From: Phycisphaerae bacterium | Lineage (GTDB): Bacteria > Planctomycetota > Phycisphaerae > UBA1845 > PWPN01 | DNA length: 64,000 nt | Assembly (NCBI GenBank): GCA_018003015.1 | Contig: JAGNEZ010000002.1 | Location: 1 to 64,000 of the forward strand | Direction: 5' to 3' | The notes under the pieces: model-generated | The model's input: the letters and a program-made list of their open reading frames with translations, nothing else | Told to the model about the DNA's origin: nothing | Databases searched by the model: none | Made by a program: the position numbers and the translations under genes | Shown here: positions 45,027 to 54,557 of the stretch, piece by piece | Position numbering within the stretch: position 1 is the first letter of the stretch | Layout of the letters: each line of letters begins with the position of its first letter

Positions 45027-46691
45027 ATGCCCACACTCAACACCAACCACGCTGGCGGACGGGTGCGCCGTCGCCTCCTGTCGGCTCTCGTGTTCCTGCT
45101 GCTCGCGACCTGGGCTTGGGCTCAGGGCGCGTTGTCGGAGCTCGCTCGCCCCGTGCAGGGCAGAAGCATGAGGGCAACCTCTTCGTTCCGGCAAGGCTCC
45201 GACGGCAAGTATGATGCCCATGCCAACCCCCTCGGCGACGAGCAGGAGAAAAGCAACTTCGACAACCGGCTCGTGCCCCCCGGCGATCAGGTCGTTCTGC
45301 TCGACGCCCAGGGCCCTGGGCTCGTCACCCACATGTGGTTCACGTTTCTGGAACCCCAGCCCAGGCGAGACAACAAGCCCGGCCGGGCGAACCACCAGGA
45401 ATTCCTGCTGCGGATGTACTGGGACGGAAGCGAGCGGCCCGGCGTCGAAGCGCCGTTCGGCGATTTCTTCGCCAGCTGCTTCGGTAAACGCCGCGAGGTG
45501 AACAGCGTCCCCGTGGCCGTCGAGGGCGGCGATTCGTACAACTGCTACTGGCACATGCCTTTCCGCAAATCGGCCCGCATCGAAATCGCTAACGATAGCG
45601 ACCGCCCCCTGGTTCTGCTCTATTACAACATCGACTGGATCAAAAAGGACAACCTGCCGGAGGACACACCCTACTTCTACGCCCAGTACCGCCAGGAGTA
45701 TCCCCAGACCAGCAGCCAGGACTACGTGATCCTCGACACCCGGGGCAAAGGACACTACGTCGGCACCGTCCTGGCGATTCGCACCCGCAGCCCCCTGTGG
45801 TTCGGCGAGGGCGATGAGAAGATCTACATCGATGGCGAGACGAAACCGTCCATCTGGGGAACAGGAACCGAGGACTTCTTCTGCTGCGCCATGGGGCTGG
45901 CAAACTGCAGCCTGCCCTATTTCGGCGTCCCCTACTTCAATCAGTTCGAGATCGTCGGGAGTATGACCGCCGCCTATCGCTGGCATGTCGGCGATCCGCT
46001 GGTGTTCAACACGGGTATCAAGGTCACACTCGAACACAAGAGCTGGATATCGGAAGATGAGAACCCCGACCACAAGCGGATGAGCTGGAATGAACGCGAG
46101 GACGATTACGCCAGCGTCGCATTCTGGTATCAGACCGGAACCCCGACCTTCGCGGCCCGAGCCCCGAACGCCAACGAACGGCGACTGCCCAGCCTGGATC
46201 GTGTCGTGGCCTTGGCCAGGAACTTCACCGATGCCAGGTACCACGGCAACGGCCACGCCGGCCCCCAGCCGATCCCAGATCTCTTCGACGAGCCGCAGCT
46301 CTTCTACCGGCCCGAAAAGGCCGACGGTGCTTTCGTCGAGGTCCCCTTCGAGGTCAAACGCAAGGAGCCGCTCCGATTGCTGATCAACGTCACCTGCGCC
46401 CCGGACTACGGCCGGTACCAGGCATCCTTGGAGGGGGTGAAACTCGGCGGGGTGATGGACTTCCACGCAGAGACACTGATCGACCGGGAATTCCACCTGC
46501 TCGACTTCTGGCCCGAGCCGGGTACCTACACGCTCCGGCTGGAGTGCGTCGGCAAAAGTAACCGCTCGGAGGGATACTGCCTCGGCCTCGAGTCCGTTCG
46601 ACTCCGCGAACGCCGTCCCCGAGTCGAGCAATACGGCTTCGACAAGGACAAGGACTGGCGCAAGCGGCCGATTCTGTACACGAAAGAGTAG
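45027..46691 (+). CDS. DUF2961 (GH172) family protein, short form
   Basis: A 554-residue exported DUF2961/GH172 protein. Signal peptide ending near TWAWA. The family core is GPGLVTHMWFTFL, EAPFGDFFASCFG, YNCYWHMPFRKSARIEI, PSIWGTGTEDFFCCAMG (canonical GTGTEDFF) and EIVGSMTAAYRWHVGDPLVFNTGIKVTLEH spread over the following strands. A C-terminal beta-domain ends in LRLECVGKSNRSEGYCLGLE. Relatives act on fructofuranosyl or arabinofuranosyl linkages. It is a paralogue of the protein at 38740 but keeps the canonical motif. Confidence 0.88.
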   Translation: MPTLNTNHAGGRVRRRLLSALVFLLLATWAWAQGALSELARPVQGRSMRATSSFRQGSDGKYDAHANPLGDEQEKSNFDNRLVPPGDQVVLLDAQGPGLVTHMWFTFLEPQPRRDNKPGRANHQEFLLRMYWDGSERPGVEAPFGDFFASCFGKRREVNSVPVAVEGGDSYNCYWHMPFRKSARIEIANDSDRPLVLLYYNIDWIKKDNLPEDTPYFYAQYRQEYPQTSSQDYVILDTRGKGHYVGTVLAIRTRSPLWFGEGDEKIYIDGETKPSIWGTGTEDFFCCAMGLANCSLPYFGVPYFNQFEIVGSMTAAYRWHVGDPLVFNTGIKVTLEHKSWISEDENPDHKRMSWNEREDDYASVAFWYQTGTPTFAARAPNANERRLPSLDRVVALARNFTDARYHGNGHAGPQPIPDLFDEPQLFYRPEKADGAFVEVPFEVKRKEPLRLLINVTCAPDYGRYQASLEGVKLGGVMDFHAETLIDREFHLLDFWPEPGTYTLRLECVGKSNRSEGYCLGLESVRLRERRPRVEQYGFDKDKDWRKRPILYTKE

Positions 46692-46757
46692 CCGCCGACA
46701 CCGGCGGGACCGGCGATGGCACCCTCGCCGGCATCCGTCCAACTGCCCGGTGGCCCA

Positions 46758-47192
46758 TCAACAGTCCGCGGCGGTCGAAAGAACGAGCTCCCGGTAGGCC
46801 CAGGCTGGCCGCTGCGTCAGCGGACCGGGCCTCTCCCCGGCGATGGCTTTCCGCTCCACCCGGGTGACCGGTATCACCTCCATGATCGCATTCGTCAGGA
46901 AGACTCCGTCCGCTTGTCGCAAATCCCTGATGGTGCGGGGCCACTCCTCAGCCGGAATGCCCAATTGCCCGGCCAGCTCCAGAACGGCTGCCCGGGTAAC
47001 GCCATGTAACCCCCATTCCACCGTCATGACCGGGTCGAACGCCGCGATCGTGAAACGTCCCTCCGGGGCCCGCGTACCGACGCTGTCCAGCACGACCGGC
47101 CGGCGGCGGGCGGCCACACGGGCCAGGACCGCTTCGACCGGCAGATTCACCGCGGCTTGGACACTTCGGATCCTCACGTTTCTCGTTGACAT
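46758..47192 (-). pseudogene. remnant joining PabB N-terminus to PabC C-terminus
   Basis: A 144-residue frame that looks like an internally deleted pabB-pabC fusion. Residues about 14-54 (AAVNLPVEAVLARVAARRRP, VVLDSV, GRFTIAAFDP) match the start of aminodeoxychorismate synthase component I, the segment before its chorismate-binding domain. Residues about 64-135 (GVTRAAVLELAGQLGIP, ADGVFLTNAIMEVIPVTRVE, RPGPLTQRPAWAYREL) match the end of aminodeoxychorismate lyase, a class IV aminotransferase. The whole catalytic core of PabB and the PLP lysine half of PabC, about 600 residues, are missing. The frame is still open and has an AAGGGTG upstream of its ATG, so a short peptide may be made, but neither reaction is possible. 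Confidence 0.7.
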
Positions 47193-47386
47193 TATCACCC
47201 TTGGAGGGTAGTTTCCATAGCCTGGACAGCCAATGACGAGTGTGCACGTGGGTGCCGGCACGGCGCGGTAGTCGGCCCCGTCCCTCGGTCGTTGGCACAA
47301 GATTCGCCCGGGAGGAGAGTTGCGCGGCCCGGACCTTCGCCTCGGTGCGGCTGCGGACCCGCCACGGATTGTTGAGGAATGGAATC

Positions 47387-48778
47387 ATGAACGCTTGTCG
47401 ACAGCAGGTTGCATGGACGTGCTGGATCGTACTGTCTGCATTCGCGACCGCCGCGTGGGCTCAGGCGACGACCCAGCCTGCGGCCGAGGTCAAGCCTGCG
47501 GCCGAGACCGCTCCGCCGGCCACGAAACCCGCGGCCGAAACAACCGCCGGTGAATCCAAGACCGGCCGCGTGCGGGGCAACGACGTCTACGTCCGCAGCG
47601 GGTATGACGCAAGCTACTACCCGGTCACCAAGCTGAATCGCGGAGACGAGGTCACTGTCTTGGGCTCGGTTTTCGGATGGCTGGAGATTATGCCACCTGC
47701 TGGAACCTACAGCCTTGTCGAGAAGACCCGCGTCGATCGCCCGACCGCAGACGATCAGGTCGGCGTGCTGAACGATACCGCTCAGGTCTTCGCGGGCAGC
47801 AATCTCAACGACCGCAAGTACGCCAAGCAGATCAAGCTCGTCAAGGGCGACCGGGTGAAGATCATCGGCGAGAGCGCCGACGGCGGTTTCTACAAGATCG
47901 AGCCGCCGCCGGGCGCCACCCTGTGGATCAAGGGCGATCTGGTCGACCGCACCGGCCGGCTGGACGACGAGGTGGCTACCAGGCCCGCCAAGATCGAAAC
48001 CGTCCGGCCGGGCGAACTGGCCGGCGAAAAAGCAACAACCGGTAAGGTGACGCTCGACGGCGGCCAGCCCCGGCTCGAGAAGCCAAGACCCACGACGGCT
48101 CCCGCGGAGCCTGAAACCGGTGTGGGGAAGTACCAGATGGAAATCACGGCCATCGAGGCCGAGATCGCGGCCGAGACCGTCAAGCCGGTCGATCAGCGCA
48201 GGTACGAGCCGATCATCAAGAAGATTCAGCCGCTGGCCGACCAGTCCGAAGACCTGACCGCCCAAACCTACGGCAAGTACCGCATCACCCAGCTCCAGCG
48301 GATGATCGAACTGGTCGCCGCGGTCCGCGAAATGCGCGAGCTCAAGGACCGGGCCCTGACCGATGCCGAGCGGATCGCACGCGAGCGAGCGAAGATCACC
48401 GTCAAGCCCGCCCCTCCGCCAGACGAGATCGCGGTGCGCGGCGAGATCCGGGTGAGCGGCTTGTACGACGGTTCGTCCAACCGGCCAAAGCGGTGGCGGG
48501 TGGTGGATCCGAAGACCGATCGCACCTTGGCCTACATCGAGGTGCCGGCTGGCAGCCCGATCGATCCAGTCCACTACTACGGCAAGTACGTGGGCATCCG
48601 GGCCAGCGAACAGCGCTTCCTGCAGAACACGCTCCCGCCGGTGCCCGTTTTCGTGGTTCGGGAAATCACCGTCCAGGACCCCGCCGCCGCGCCGACCAGG
48701 TCCACGGTCATGCCCGTGCCGTCGACTTCGGAGCCCACGCGAACCACCATGCGGCCCACAACGGGTGCCGCGAAGTAA
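47387..48778 (+). CDS. secreted protein with two bacterial SH3 domains
   Basis: A 463-residue exported protein. Signal peptide MNACRQQVAWTCWIVLSAFATAAWA, then an Ala/Pro/Thr-rich linker (about 27-55). Two SH3b-like domains follow: VRGNDVYVRSGYDASYYPVTKLNRGD (about 60 onward) and VLNDTAQVFAG...LVKGDRVKIIGES (about 125 onward). A helical segment (about 255-330) and a C-terminal domain VRGEIRVSGLYDGSSN precede the end. SH3b domains often bind cell-wall peptides; here no catalytic domain is attached. The start is set by the signal peptide. It is divergent from the PabB-PabC remnant. Confidence 0.82.
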   Translation: MNACRQQVAWTCWIVLSAFATAAWAQATTQPAAEVKPAAETAPPATKPAAETTAGESKTGRVRGNDVYVRSGYDASYYPVTKLNRGDEVTVLGSVFGWLEIMPPAGTYSLVEKTRVDRPTADDQVGVLNDTAQVFAGSNLNDRKYAKQIKLVKGDRVKIIGESADGGFYKIEPPPGATLWIKGDLVDRTGRLDDEVATRPAKIETVRPGELAGEKATTGKVTLDGGQPRLEKPRPTTAPAEPETGVGKYQMEITAIEAEIAAETVKPVDQRRYEPIIKKIQPLADQSEDLTAQTYGKYRITQLQRMIELVAAVREMRELKDRALTDAERIARERAKITVKPAPPPDEIAVRGEIRVSGLYDGSSNRPKRWRVVDPKTDRTLAYIEVPAGSPIDPVHYYGKYVGIRASEQRFLQNTLPPVPVFVVREITVQDPAAAPTRSTVMPVPSTSEPTRTTMRPTTGAAK

Positions 48779-48854
48779 CCGTATCCCCAACACTCAGCGG
48801 ATAGCCCGCCCGGTGCCGGCGCAGCCGTCCGTTCGTAAGACAAGCGAGGTGTGT

Positions 48855-49046
48855 GTGGTCGCACGATTGTTCCGCAAGAAGCGTTACCTGGCCTGGATGG
48901 CCGCGGGCGGCATTCTTCTCCAGAGTAGCTGCAACACAATGGCCGCCCAGGTCGTGGGTGGAATCCTCTCCAGTGCCGCCAATGATTACGTCCGCACCGT
49001 CCTGAGCCACTGGCTCAACATCAGCGGCAGTAGTCTGTCCTTCTAG
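48855..49046 (+). CDS. small lipoprotein-like peptide
   Basis: A 63-residue protein from a GTG at 48855 with GAGG five bases upstream. Basic N-terminus (ARLFRKKRYL), hydrophobic core (AWMAAGGILLQ) and SSC at a lipobox-like position, then an amphipathic tail (QVVGGILSSAANDYVRTVLSHWLN). Similar tiny Cys-containing proteins are common in planctomycetes, but I know no function. It lies between the SH3 gene and the GT39-like gene. Confidence 0.6.
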   Translation: MVARLFRKKRYLAWMAAGGILLQSSCNTMAAQVVGGILSSAANDYVRTVLSHWLNISGSSLSF

Positions 49047-49094
49047 AATGGCCGCGGACCGGCTTGTGCTCCTCCGCGTGCGTCCGCCGGTTTC

Positions 49095-50684
49095 ATGTCA
49101 ACCGAGAGCAGCCATCATCCGAAACACGCCGTCGCGGTGTGGGCGTCGGCGGCTTCCGTGCTTGCCCTCGCCCTCGTGTGGCGCCTCCTCGGCGTCACCA
49201 GCACCCAGGTGTGGCGCGATGAAGCCATCACCCTGATTCACGCTCGGGCACCCTGGTGGGAGCTCCTGGCCAAGCTGCCCTGGGTGGAAGATAGTCCCTC
49301 GCTGGGTTTCCTGGCGTTCAAGCTCTGGTCGCTCGTGGCCAGTTCCGAACTCGAGTTCCGCCTCCTTCCGGTGCTGGCGGGCGTGGCCACGGTCGGCGTG
49401 GTCATGGCGACCGCGGCACGAATCCGAAAGGGAAGCGGGTGGATCGCCGGACTGCTGAGCGCGTTCTCCCACGTCCTCCTTCACTACAGCCAGGAAATCC
49501 GATCCTACAGCTTCCTCGCCTTGGCGACAGCGGCATGTTTCTGGTTCGCCGAAAACGCCGCTCGAGGCGAACGCGGCTACCGATCGCTGCTGCTTCTGGC
49601 CGTCAGTGCCCTGCTGGCCGCCCACTGCCACGTCGCCGGGCTCCTGGTCTGCCCAATGGTGGTCGTCTACCTCCTGGTCCGATCCGAGGGCCCCGCCCGC
49701 CGCCGCCTCCTGTGGTGGCCGGCACCTGTCCTGTGGCTGGCGGCTGTCGTCCCGGTGATCTGCCTCGCCCGTCACTGGGCGCCGATCCATGCCGCAGACA
49801 GCAGCTGGTGGGTGCCACCCCTGACTGGCTCACGAATCGCCGGTCTCCTCGAGGCATTCTTCGGAATCGACCCCTTGCGGTTCTGTGATCTGGTCGGCGG
49901 GCCACCCCTGAGAAGGTGGGCCCTCTTCGGACTCGAACGCTGGCTGATCGCGGCCCCCGCAATCCTCGCCGTGGCCGGCTTGTTCCTCCAGCAAACCCGC
50001 CGCCAGACGCTTGCCTTGGCGGCCGCCGTCGCTACTTACACCAGCCTCCTGGTCATCGCCGGGACCGCAAGCGCGCCCGGAACCGCGATCCGCACTCTGC
50101 TGCCCGCCTGGATCCCGGCGGTGTTGCTCATGAGTGTCGGCGGGGCCGCGGCTGCGCGTCGACCGGGGCGAGTCGGCCTGGGCATCGTCAGCGCGGCCCT
50201 CGCTTTGAGCTACGCCGGAGTCTGGGTCGGCTACGTCTGCTGGGGACCCGATCGGCGCCCCCCGGACCAAGCCCCCTTCGCGTGGTTGAGCGAACGACTG
50301 GGACCGGACGACATGATCGTCACCCATCCGGCTCTGTTCGAGGACGAAGTCGTCTACTACCTTGGCCACAACGTCGCCGGAGAACAGCTGTTCACCACGG
50401 CCAACCCGGTCTACCACGGGCAACCCCCGGTGCACCGCATGGTGCCGCGGACCCTCGATCCACACTTCCAGGAGCGTCTTCGGGCCGCCGCCAACACCGG
50501 CCCTCGTGGCAACGGTCAACGCGGAGCACTCTTCGTGATCTCGCCGATCGTCGGCCGCGAACCGGCCATGGACGAGGCCCTCCACACCCTCCTGCCGGAC
50601 CGGTACACCCCGTCCGCGTCGACGGCGTCAGCCCACGAGTCGGGCGTCAGCATCCAGCGCTACGCGCCCGCGACTACTCGGTGA
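49095..50684 (+). CDS. GT39-like polytopic glycosyltransferase
   Basis: A 529-residue protein with about ten membrane helices and the GT39 (PMT/ArnT-like) arrangement. The first luminal loop has the acidic pair VWRDEAITLIHARAPWW, matching the catalytic 'DE' of polyprenyl-phosphate-dependent transferases. It is followed by LSAFSHVLLHYSQEIRSYSF, the typical second loop. The C-terminal 150 residues are soluble. It probably transfers a sugar from a polyprenyl-phosphate carrier to a protein, lipid or glycan on the outer face. Its 3' end overlaps that of the VIT/VWA gene by 11 bases. Confidence 0.85.
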   Translation: MSTESSHHPKHAVAVWASAASVLALALVWRLLGVTSTQVWRDEAITLIHARAPWWELLAKLPWVEDSPSLGFLAFKLWSLVASSELEFRLLPVLAGVATVGVVMATAARIRKGSGWIAGLLSAFSHVLLHYSQEIRSYSFLALATAACFWFAENAARGERGYRSLLLLAVSALLAAHCHVAGLLVCPMVVVYLLVRSEGPARRRLLWWPAPVLWLAAVVPVICLARHWAPIHAADSSWWVPPLTGSRIAGLLEAFFGIDPLRFCDLVGGPPLRRWALFGLERWLIAAPAILAVAGLFLQQTRRQTLALAAAVATYTSLLVIAGTASAPGTAIRTLLPAWIPAVLLMSVGGAAAARRPGRVGLGIVSAALALSYAGVWVGYVCWGPDRRPPDQAPFAWLSERLGPDDMIVTHPALFEDEVVYYLGHNVAGEQLFTTANPVYHGQPPVHRMVPRTLDPHFQERLRAAANTGPRGNGQRGALFVISPIVGREPAMDEALHTLLPDRYTPSASTASAHESGVSIQRYAPATTR

Positions 50685-52983
50685 CCTCGTAGGCCGTGCC
50701 GCTCAGCACGACCACCAGACGCGAGCCCAGAGCCAGATACTTGCCCAGATCAGGCTTGTCGCCCAGCACCTTGAAGTACGCGTCGCTGAACGCCTTGACC
50801 TTCTGAGTCTCGGCCTTGGCATCATACTCGCTGTCGACCCACCGCTCCCCGTCGCGGTAGAAGGTCTTGCTTCCGATCAAACGAACCGGGCTCGTGCCGG
50901 CCTCCTTCTCGCCCGGCCCGGCCGGAATCATCAGGGCCATACCCTCTCCCTTGTCGCCGGCGTCCAACCCCAATCCGCCGTAGGTCCCCCACGCGCCGCC
51001 GGCGGGACTCGCCGAACGCATGGCCAAGGCCTCCTTGGAGGCATCGACAGCGACTCGCCCGCTGGACGCGCGCGAGAACGAACCGGCCGCATCGATCTCC
51101 GATCGCGCTCTCTCGTTGCTCCTCCTGCTCCTGTTCAGCAGCTCGGGCAACAACGCATCGCCCCCTCTGCTTCGCCCGCCCGCGATCGTGATCTGCTTCT
51201 CGTCCTCGATGACTAGATACGACGTGTAGGGCGTAATGATCGCGTAGCGCTTGGCGAGCCGAACGATCTCGTCCTTCAGTTCCCGGTTCTCCCCATGGAG
51301 CCGGATATCGTCCATCAGGTAGCCAATCTTCCTCGTGGCCCACAGCCGCGGCAGGAAGTCGTTTGACGTCCTCCCGTCCGCGAACGCGCTCGGGTACTCC
51401 CAGACCACCGCGTCCTTGCCCCGCTGGCCGTGGATGACCACATCGTGCCTGCCCGCCCTGCGGTAGCGACCCAAAACCACCATCTCCCCGCCATGGAAGA
51501 GGTCGGGCAGCTCCTTCGGGTACACCTCGGCTACCTCGGCACCGCCGAACCGCAGCTCGATATCGCTCAGAACCGGATCAGCGACCTTCTTGAAGAAGCC
51601 CGAAACCTTGACCTCGATGTCCTCCTTCTCGTCGATGTACTCGCGGGCTCCCCGATTGTCGTCAGCAAGCCGATCCAGCAGCTTGGCGTTCAAATTATGC
51701 CCAACCCCAAAGACAAACAATCGGCACCGCCCCTTGTTCAGGTCCTTCACGTTGGCCTGAATCACCTCCGGCACTCGCTCGCCAACCGTTGGTTCTCCGT
51801 CGGTCATGAAGACAATCATGTAGGGGCGATCCTTGTCAGCCTCGGTTCCCGCCTTGACGGCCTCACGCAGGGCAGAGTGGATGTCCGTGCCTCCGGCGGC
51901 AACGACCCGCTCAACCTCCTCCTTGGCCGCTTCCACGTTCTGCCGGTTGGCGGGTATGAGCGAGTCGCGGAACAGCCGGGTCTCCGTGGCGAAGGAAATG
52001 ACGTTGAAGCGGTCCTCCGGCCTCAAACTTGACAGGCAGAAACGCATGGCTCGCTTGGCCTGCATGATCTTGTCGCCAGCCATGCTGCCCGACGTGTCGA
52101 AGACGAAACACACGTTCTTCGGAATCGTCTTGCCGACCGGGGCGTCGAACGGCGGGGCTATCCTCGCCATGAAGTAGCCGTCCTCGCCCGCCGGGCGGTA
52201 ACTGACCACCGACAGCCCAAAGTCCCTCCGGCTCATCTGATAGTGGATGATGAAGTCCTGGTCAGGCTTGACCATGTGGGCCTCGAAGCCGATGCGCGCC
52301 TCGCGGTCGCCCTTGCGGCTGACCGTGGCGTTGTGCGATGGGCAGTAGATGTTCTTGAGGGGCAACTCGCTCTTGAGATCCACCACGATGCTGACGTCCT
52401 CGAGGTCCTTGGCACTGAACTTCTCGGTGTTGAGAGGATAACGGTACACCGCCAGACCATCGTTCACCGCGATCGTCTCGGTATACTCCAGGGCAACGCG
52501 AACGTCACCGTTGGCCGGGATCGGAAACACCCGGGCCTTGTACAATCGGGATCCGACGTACTCGAGCAGGGCCGGATCGCGCATGTTGCGAACGATCTCC
52601 TCGTAGGTCGCACGAGCCTTCTCCGCATCCAGCAGCTCGCCATGCACCTCCTTGCCATTCATCCACATCGAGAACTTCTGTACCGCGGCCGTCTCCGGCA
52701 ACGGAAACATGTAGGTGCCCTCGAGGATGTGCGCATTCGGGTTGTGGAAGACCTGATCCACACGCGTCACCCCGACGGTGTCGCGGATGCTGCACTCGAC
52801 GTTGTGCTTCTTGACCTCCAGGGGAAAGTGGGCAGCTCTCGGCGGAAGACCCGGCCTGATGATCGGCATCGGCGGCCGCTCAATGATGATGAGCCCGTCG
52901 CCCAGGGCCGGCAACACCGGTATCCAGGCGGCGACAGCTGCGATCACGACGCCCAAGCCCGTAACGCTTCGATATGCTGACAT
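50674..52983 (-). CDS. VIT and VWA domain protein, exported
   Basis: A 769-residue protein with an N-terminal signal peptide (GLGVVIAAVAAWIPVLPALG), a VIT domain (about 55-190; DQVFHNPNAHILEGTYMFPLP and EEIVRNMRDPALLEYVG are hallmarks) and a von Willebrand factor A domain (about 285-470). The metal-ion site DTSGS is at 296-300, with MTDGEPTVGE as the later MIDAS part. The C-terminal third is a Ser/Arg/Gly-rich region followed by a short folded end. Related bacterial proteins resemble inter-alpha-trypsin inhibitor heavy chain and are often paired with proteases or sortases; here no partner is obvious. GGAG precedes the ATG. Confidence 0.95.
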   Translation of the reverse strand: MSAYRSVTGLGVVIAAVAAWIPVLPALGDGLIIIERPPMPIIRPGLPPRAAHFPLEVKKHNVECSIRDTVGVTRVDQVFHNPNAHILEGTYMFPLPETAAVQKFSMWMNGKEVHGELLDAEKARATYEEIVRNMRDPALLEYVGSRLYKARVFPIPANGDVRVALEYTETIAVNDGLAVYRYPLNTEKFSAKDLEDVSIVVDLKSELPLKNIYCPSHNATVSRKGDREARIGFEAHMVKPDQDFIIHYQMSRRDFGLSVVSYRPAGEDGYFMARIAPPFDAPVGKTIPKNVCFVFDTSGSMAGDKIMQAKRAMRFCLSSLRPEDRFNVISFATETRLFRDSLIPANRQNVEAAKEEVERVVAAGGTDIHSALREAVKAGTEADKDRPYMIVFMTDGEPTVGERVPEVIQANVKDLNKGRCRLFVFGVGHNLNAKLLDRLADDNRGAREYIDEKEDIEVKVSGFFKKVADPVLSDIELRFGGAEVAEVYPKELPDLFHGGEMVVLGRYRRAGRHDVVIHGQRGKDAVVWEYPSAFADGRTSNDFLPRLWATRKIGYLMDDIRLHGENRELKDEIVRLAKRYAIITPYTSYLVIEDEKQITIAGGRSRGGDALLPELLNRSRRSNERARSEIDAAGSFSRASSGRVAVDASKEALAMRSASPAGGAWGTYGGLGLDAGDKGEGMALMIPAGPGEKEAGTSPVRLIGSKTFYRDGERWVDSEYDAKAETQKVKAFSDAYFKVLGDKPDLGKYLALGSRLVVVLSGTAYEVTE

Positions 52984-53297
52984 CTGGGTCTCCTTCTTGA
53001 CCAGCCCCGCATTCAGGCCTCTCAGCTATCGGCTTAGACGCCGGCCGATGGACCCAGTTCCCGCGGGCGCGAGAAACGCCACCGACTCGCGACGGAAGCC
53101 GCCCAGGCCACGGCCCCCGGGCTCGGCACCGACCCGCTCCTTCAGGACGCCACGGCCGCCAAGGCAGGGCCCCCAGGCCCACGGCCCGGTCGAAACTCTT
53201 CCGGCCCGGGTGTTGTTCTCGGACCGGTTTTGGGGGTATGCTACGGGGAATACGGTTGCTTACCCGCGTTAGCACTCGTTCCCAGGAGGACAGTGAA

Positions 53298-54533
53298 GTG
53301 AGCAAGCATCTGGCGATCGGCGGCGGCAGACCCGTTCGCACCACCCCCTTTCCCCCTTGGCCGGTCTACGGGAAACCCGAAGAGCAGGCCCTCCTCCGCG
53401 TCCTGCACAGCGGAAAGTGGGGCAGGATCGACGGGCAAGAGACGGCCACATTCGAACGGCGGTTCGCCGAATACCAGAACGCAAAACACGGCATCGCGGT
53501 CGTCAACGGAACCGTGTCTCTTCGCCTCGCCCTCATCGCCGGCGGAATCAGGGCCGGCGACGAGGTCCTCGTTCCACCGTTCACCTTCCTGGCGACCGCC
53601 AGCGCGGTCCTCGAGGCCAACGCGACCCCGGTGTTCGTGGATCTGGAACCGGATACCTACAACATCGATCCCGCTCTGCTCGAGAAGGCCATCACCCCGC
53701 GTACCAAGGCGATTATTCCCGTGCATCTGGCCGGACTGCCCGCCGATATGGAGGCGATCATGGCCATCGCCGAGCGGCATAACCTGCTGGTGATCGAAGA
53801 CGCCGCCCACGCCCACGGAGCGGAGTACAAGGGGCGACGAGTCGGCGCCATCGGCCACCTTGGCTCATTCTCATTCCAGTCATCCAAGAATCTCTGCTGC
53901 GGCGAGGGGGGGATCATCGTGACCAACGATGATCGACTGTGTGAGGCCTGCAAATCGGCCCACAACTGCGGGCGGGTCCCCGGCGGGGCCTGGTACGATC
54001 ATCATCACATGGGCGGCAACTACCGCCTCGGCGAGTTCCAGGCGGGTATTCTCAACGCCCAACTCGACCGGCTGGAAGAACAGTGCCGACGACGCGAAGA
54101 AAACGGCCGCTACCTGCACGAACGTCTGAGCAGAGTGCCGGGAATCAGGCCCCAGGCCCGCGGCAAGGGCGAGACCCGACACGGTTACCACCTCTTCGTG
54201 TTCCGGTATGACGAATCCGTCTTCGGCGTGCCTCGGGCGAGATTCCTGAAGGCCCTGGAAGCCGAAGGCATCCCCGCGTCACCCGGCTACGTCGTGCCAC
54301 TGCACCGCCAACCGATGTTCACCAACCAGGACTTCGGCCCCTACACCGCTCCCCTTGACACCCATCCCGGCCTTGATTATCGCAAGGTGTCGTTGCCGGT
54401 GTGCGAACGCGCCTCATCCTCCGAAGGCGCCTGGCTCTATCAGAGCGTGCTTCTGGGGCCAAGGTCGGATATGGACGATATCGCCACCGCGTTCGAGAAA
54501 ATCTACCAGCATCGGGCCGAGTTGCCGGCCTAG
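53298..54533 (+). CDS. DegT/DnrJ/EryC1/StrS family sugar aminotransferase
   Basis: A 411-residue PLP-dependent aminotransferase that makes amino sugars on nucleotide-sugar substrates. The GTG at 53298 is eight bases after a perfect AGGAGG. PLP lysine is Lys197 in SFQSSKNLCCGEGG; other landmarks are VNGTVSLRLAL, VPPFTFLATASAV, VIEDAAHAHGAEY and GNYRLGEFQAGIL. The gene reads directly into the membrane-protein cluster, so its product probably feeds surface-glycan assembly. Confidence 0.95.
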   Translation: MSKHLAIGGGRPVRTTPFPPWPVYGKPEEQALLRVLHSGKWGRIDGQETATFERRFAEYQNAKHGIAVVNGTVSLRLALIAGGIRAGDEVLVPPFTFLATASAVLEANATPVFVDLEPDTYNIDPALLEKAITPRTKAIIPVHLAGLPADMEAIMAIAERHNLLVIEDAAHAHGAEYKGRRVGAIGHLGSFSFQSSKNLCCGEGGIIVTNDDRLCEACKSAHNCGRVPGGAWYDHHHMGGNYRLGEFQAGILNAQLDRLEEQCRRREENGRYLHERLSRVPGIRPQARGKGETRHGYHLFVFRYDESVFGVPRARFLKALEAEGIPASPGYVVPLHRQPMFTNQDFGPYTAPLDTHPGLDYRKVSLPVCERASSSEGAWLYQSVLLGPRSDMDDIATAFEKIYQHRAELPA

Positions 54534-54557
54534 GTGCGCTATCCCACAGGTGGGTGC

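Noticed and set aside
44931-46742. 603-codon minus-strand frame opposite the second DUF2961 gene
   Set aside because: Shadow of a gene with canonical family motifs.
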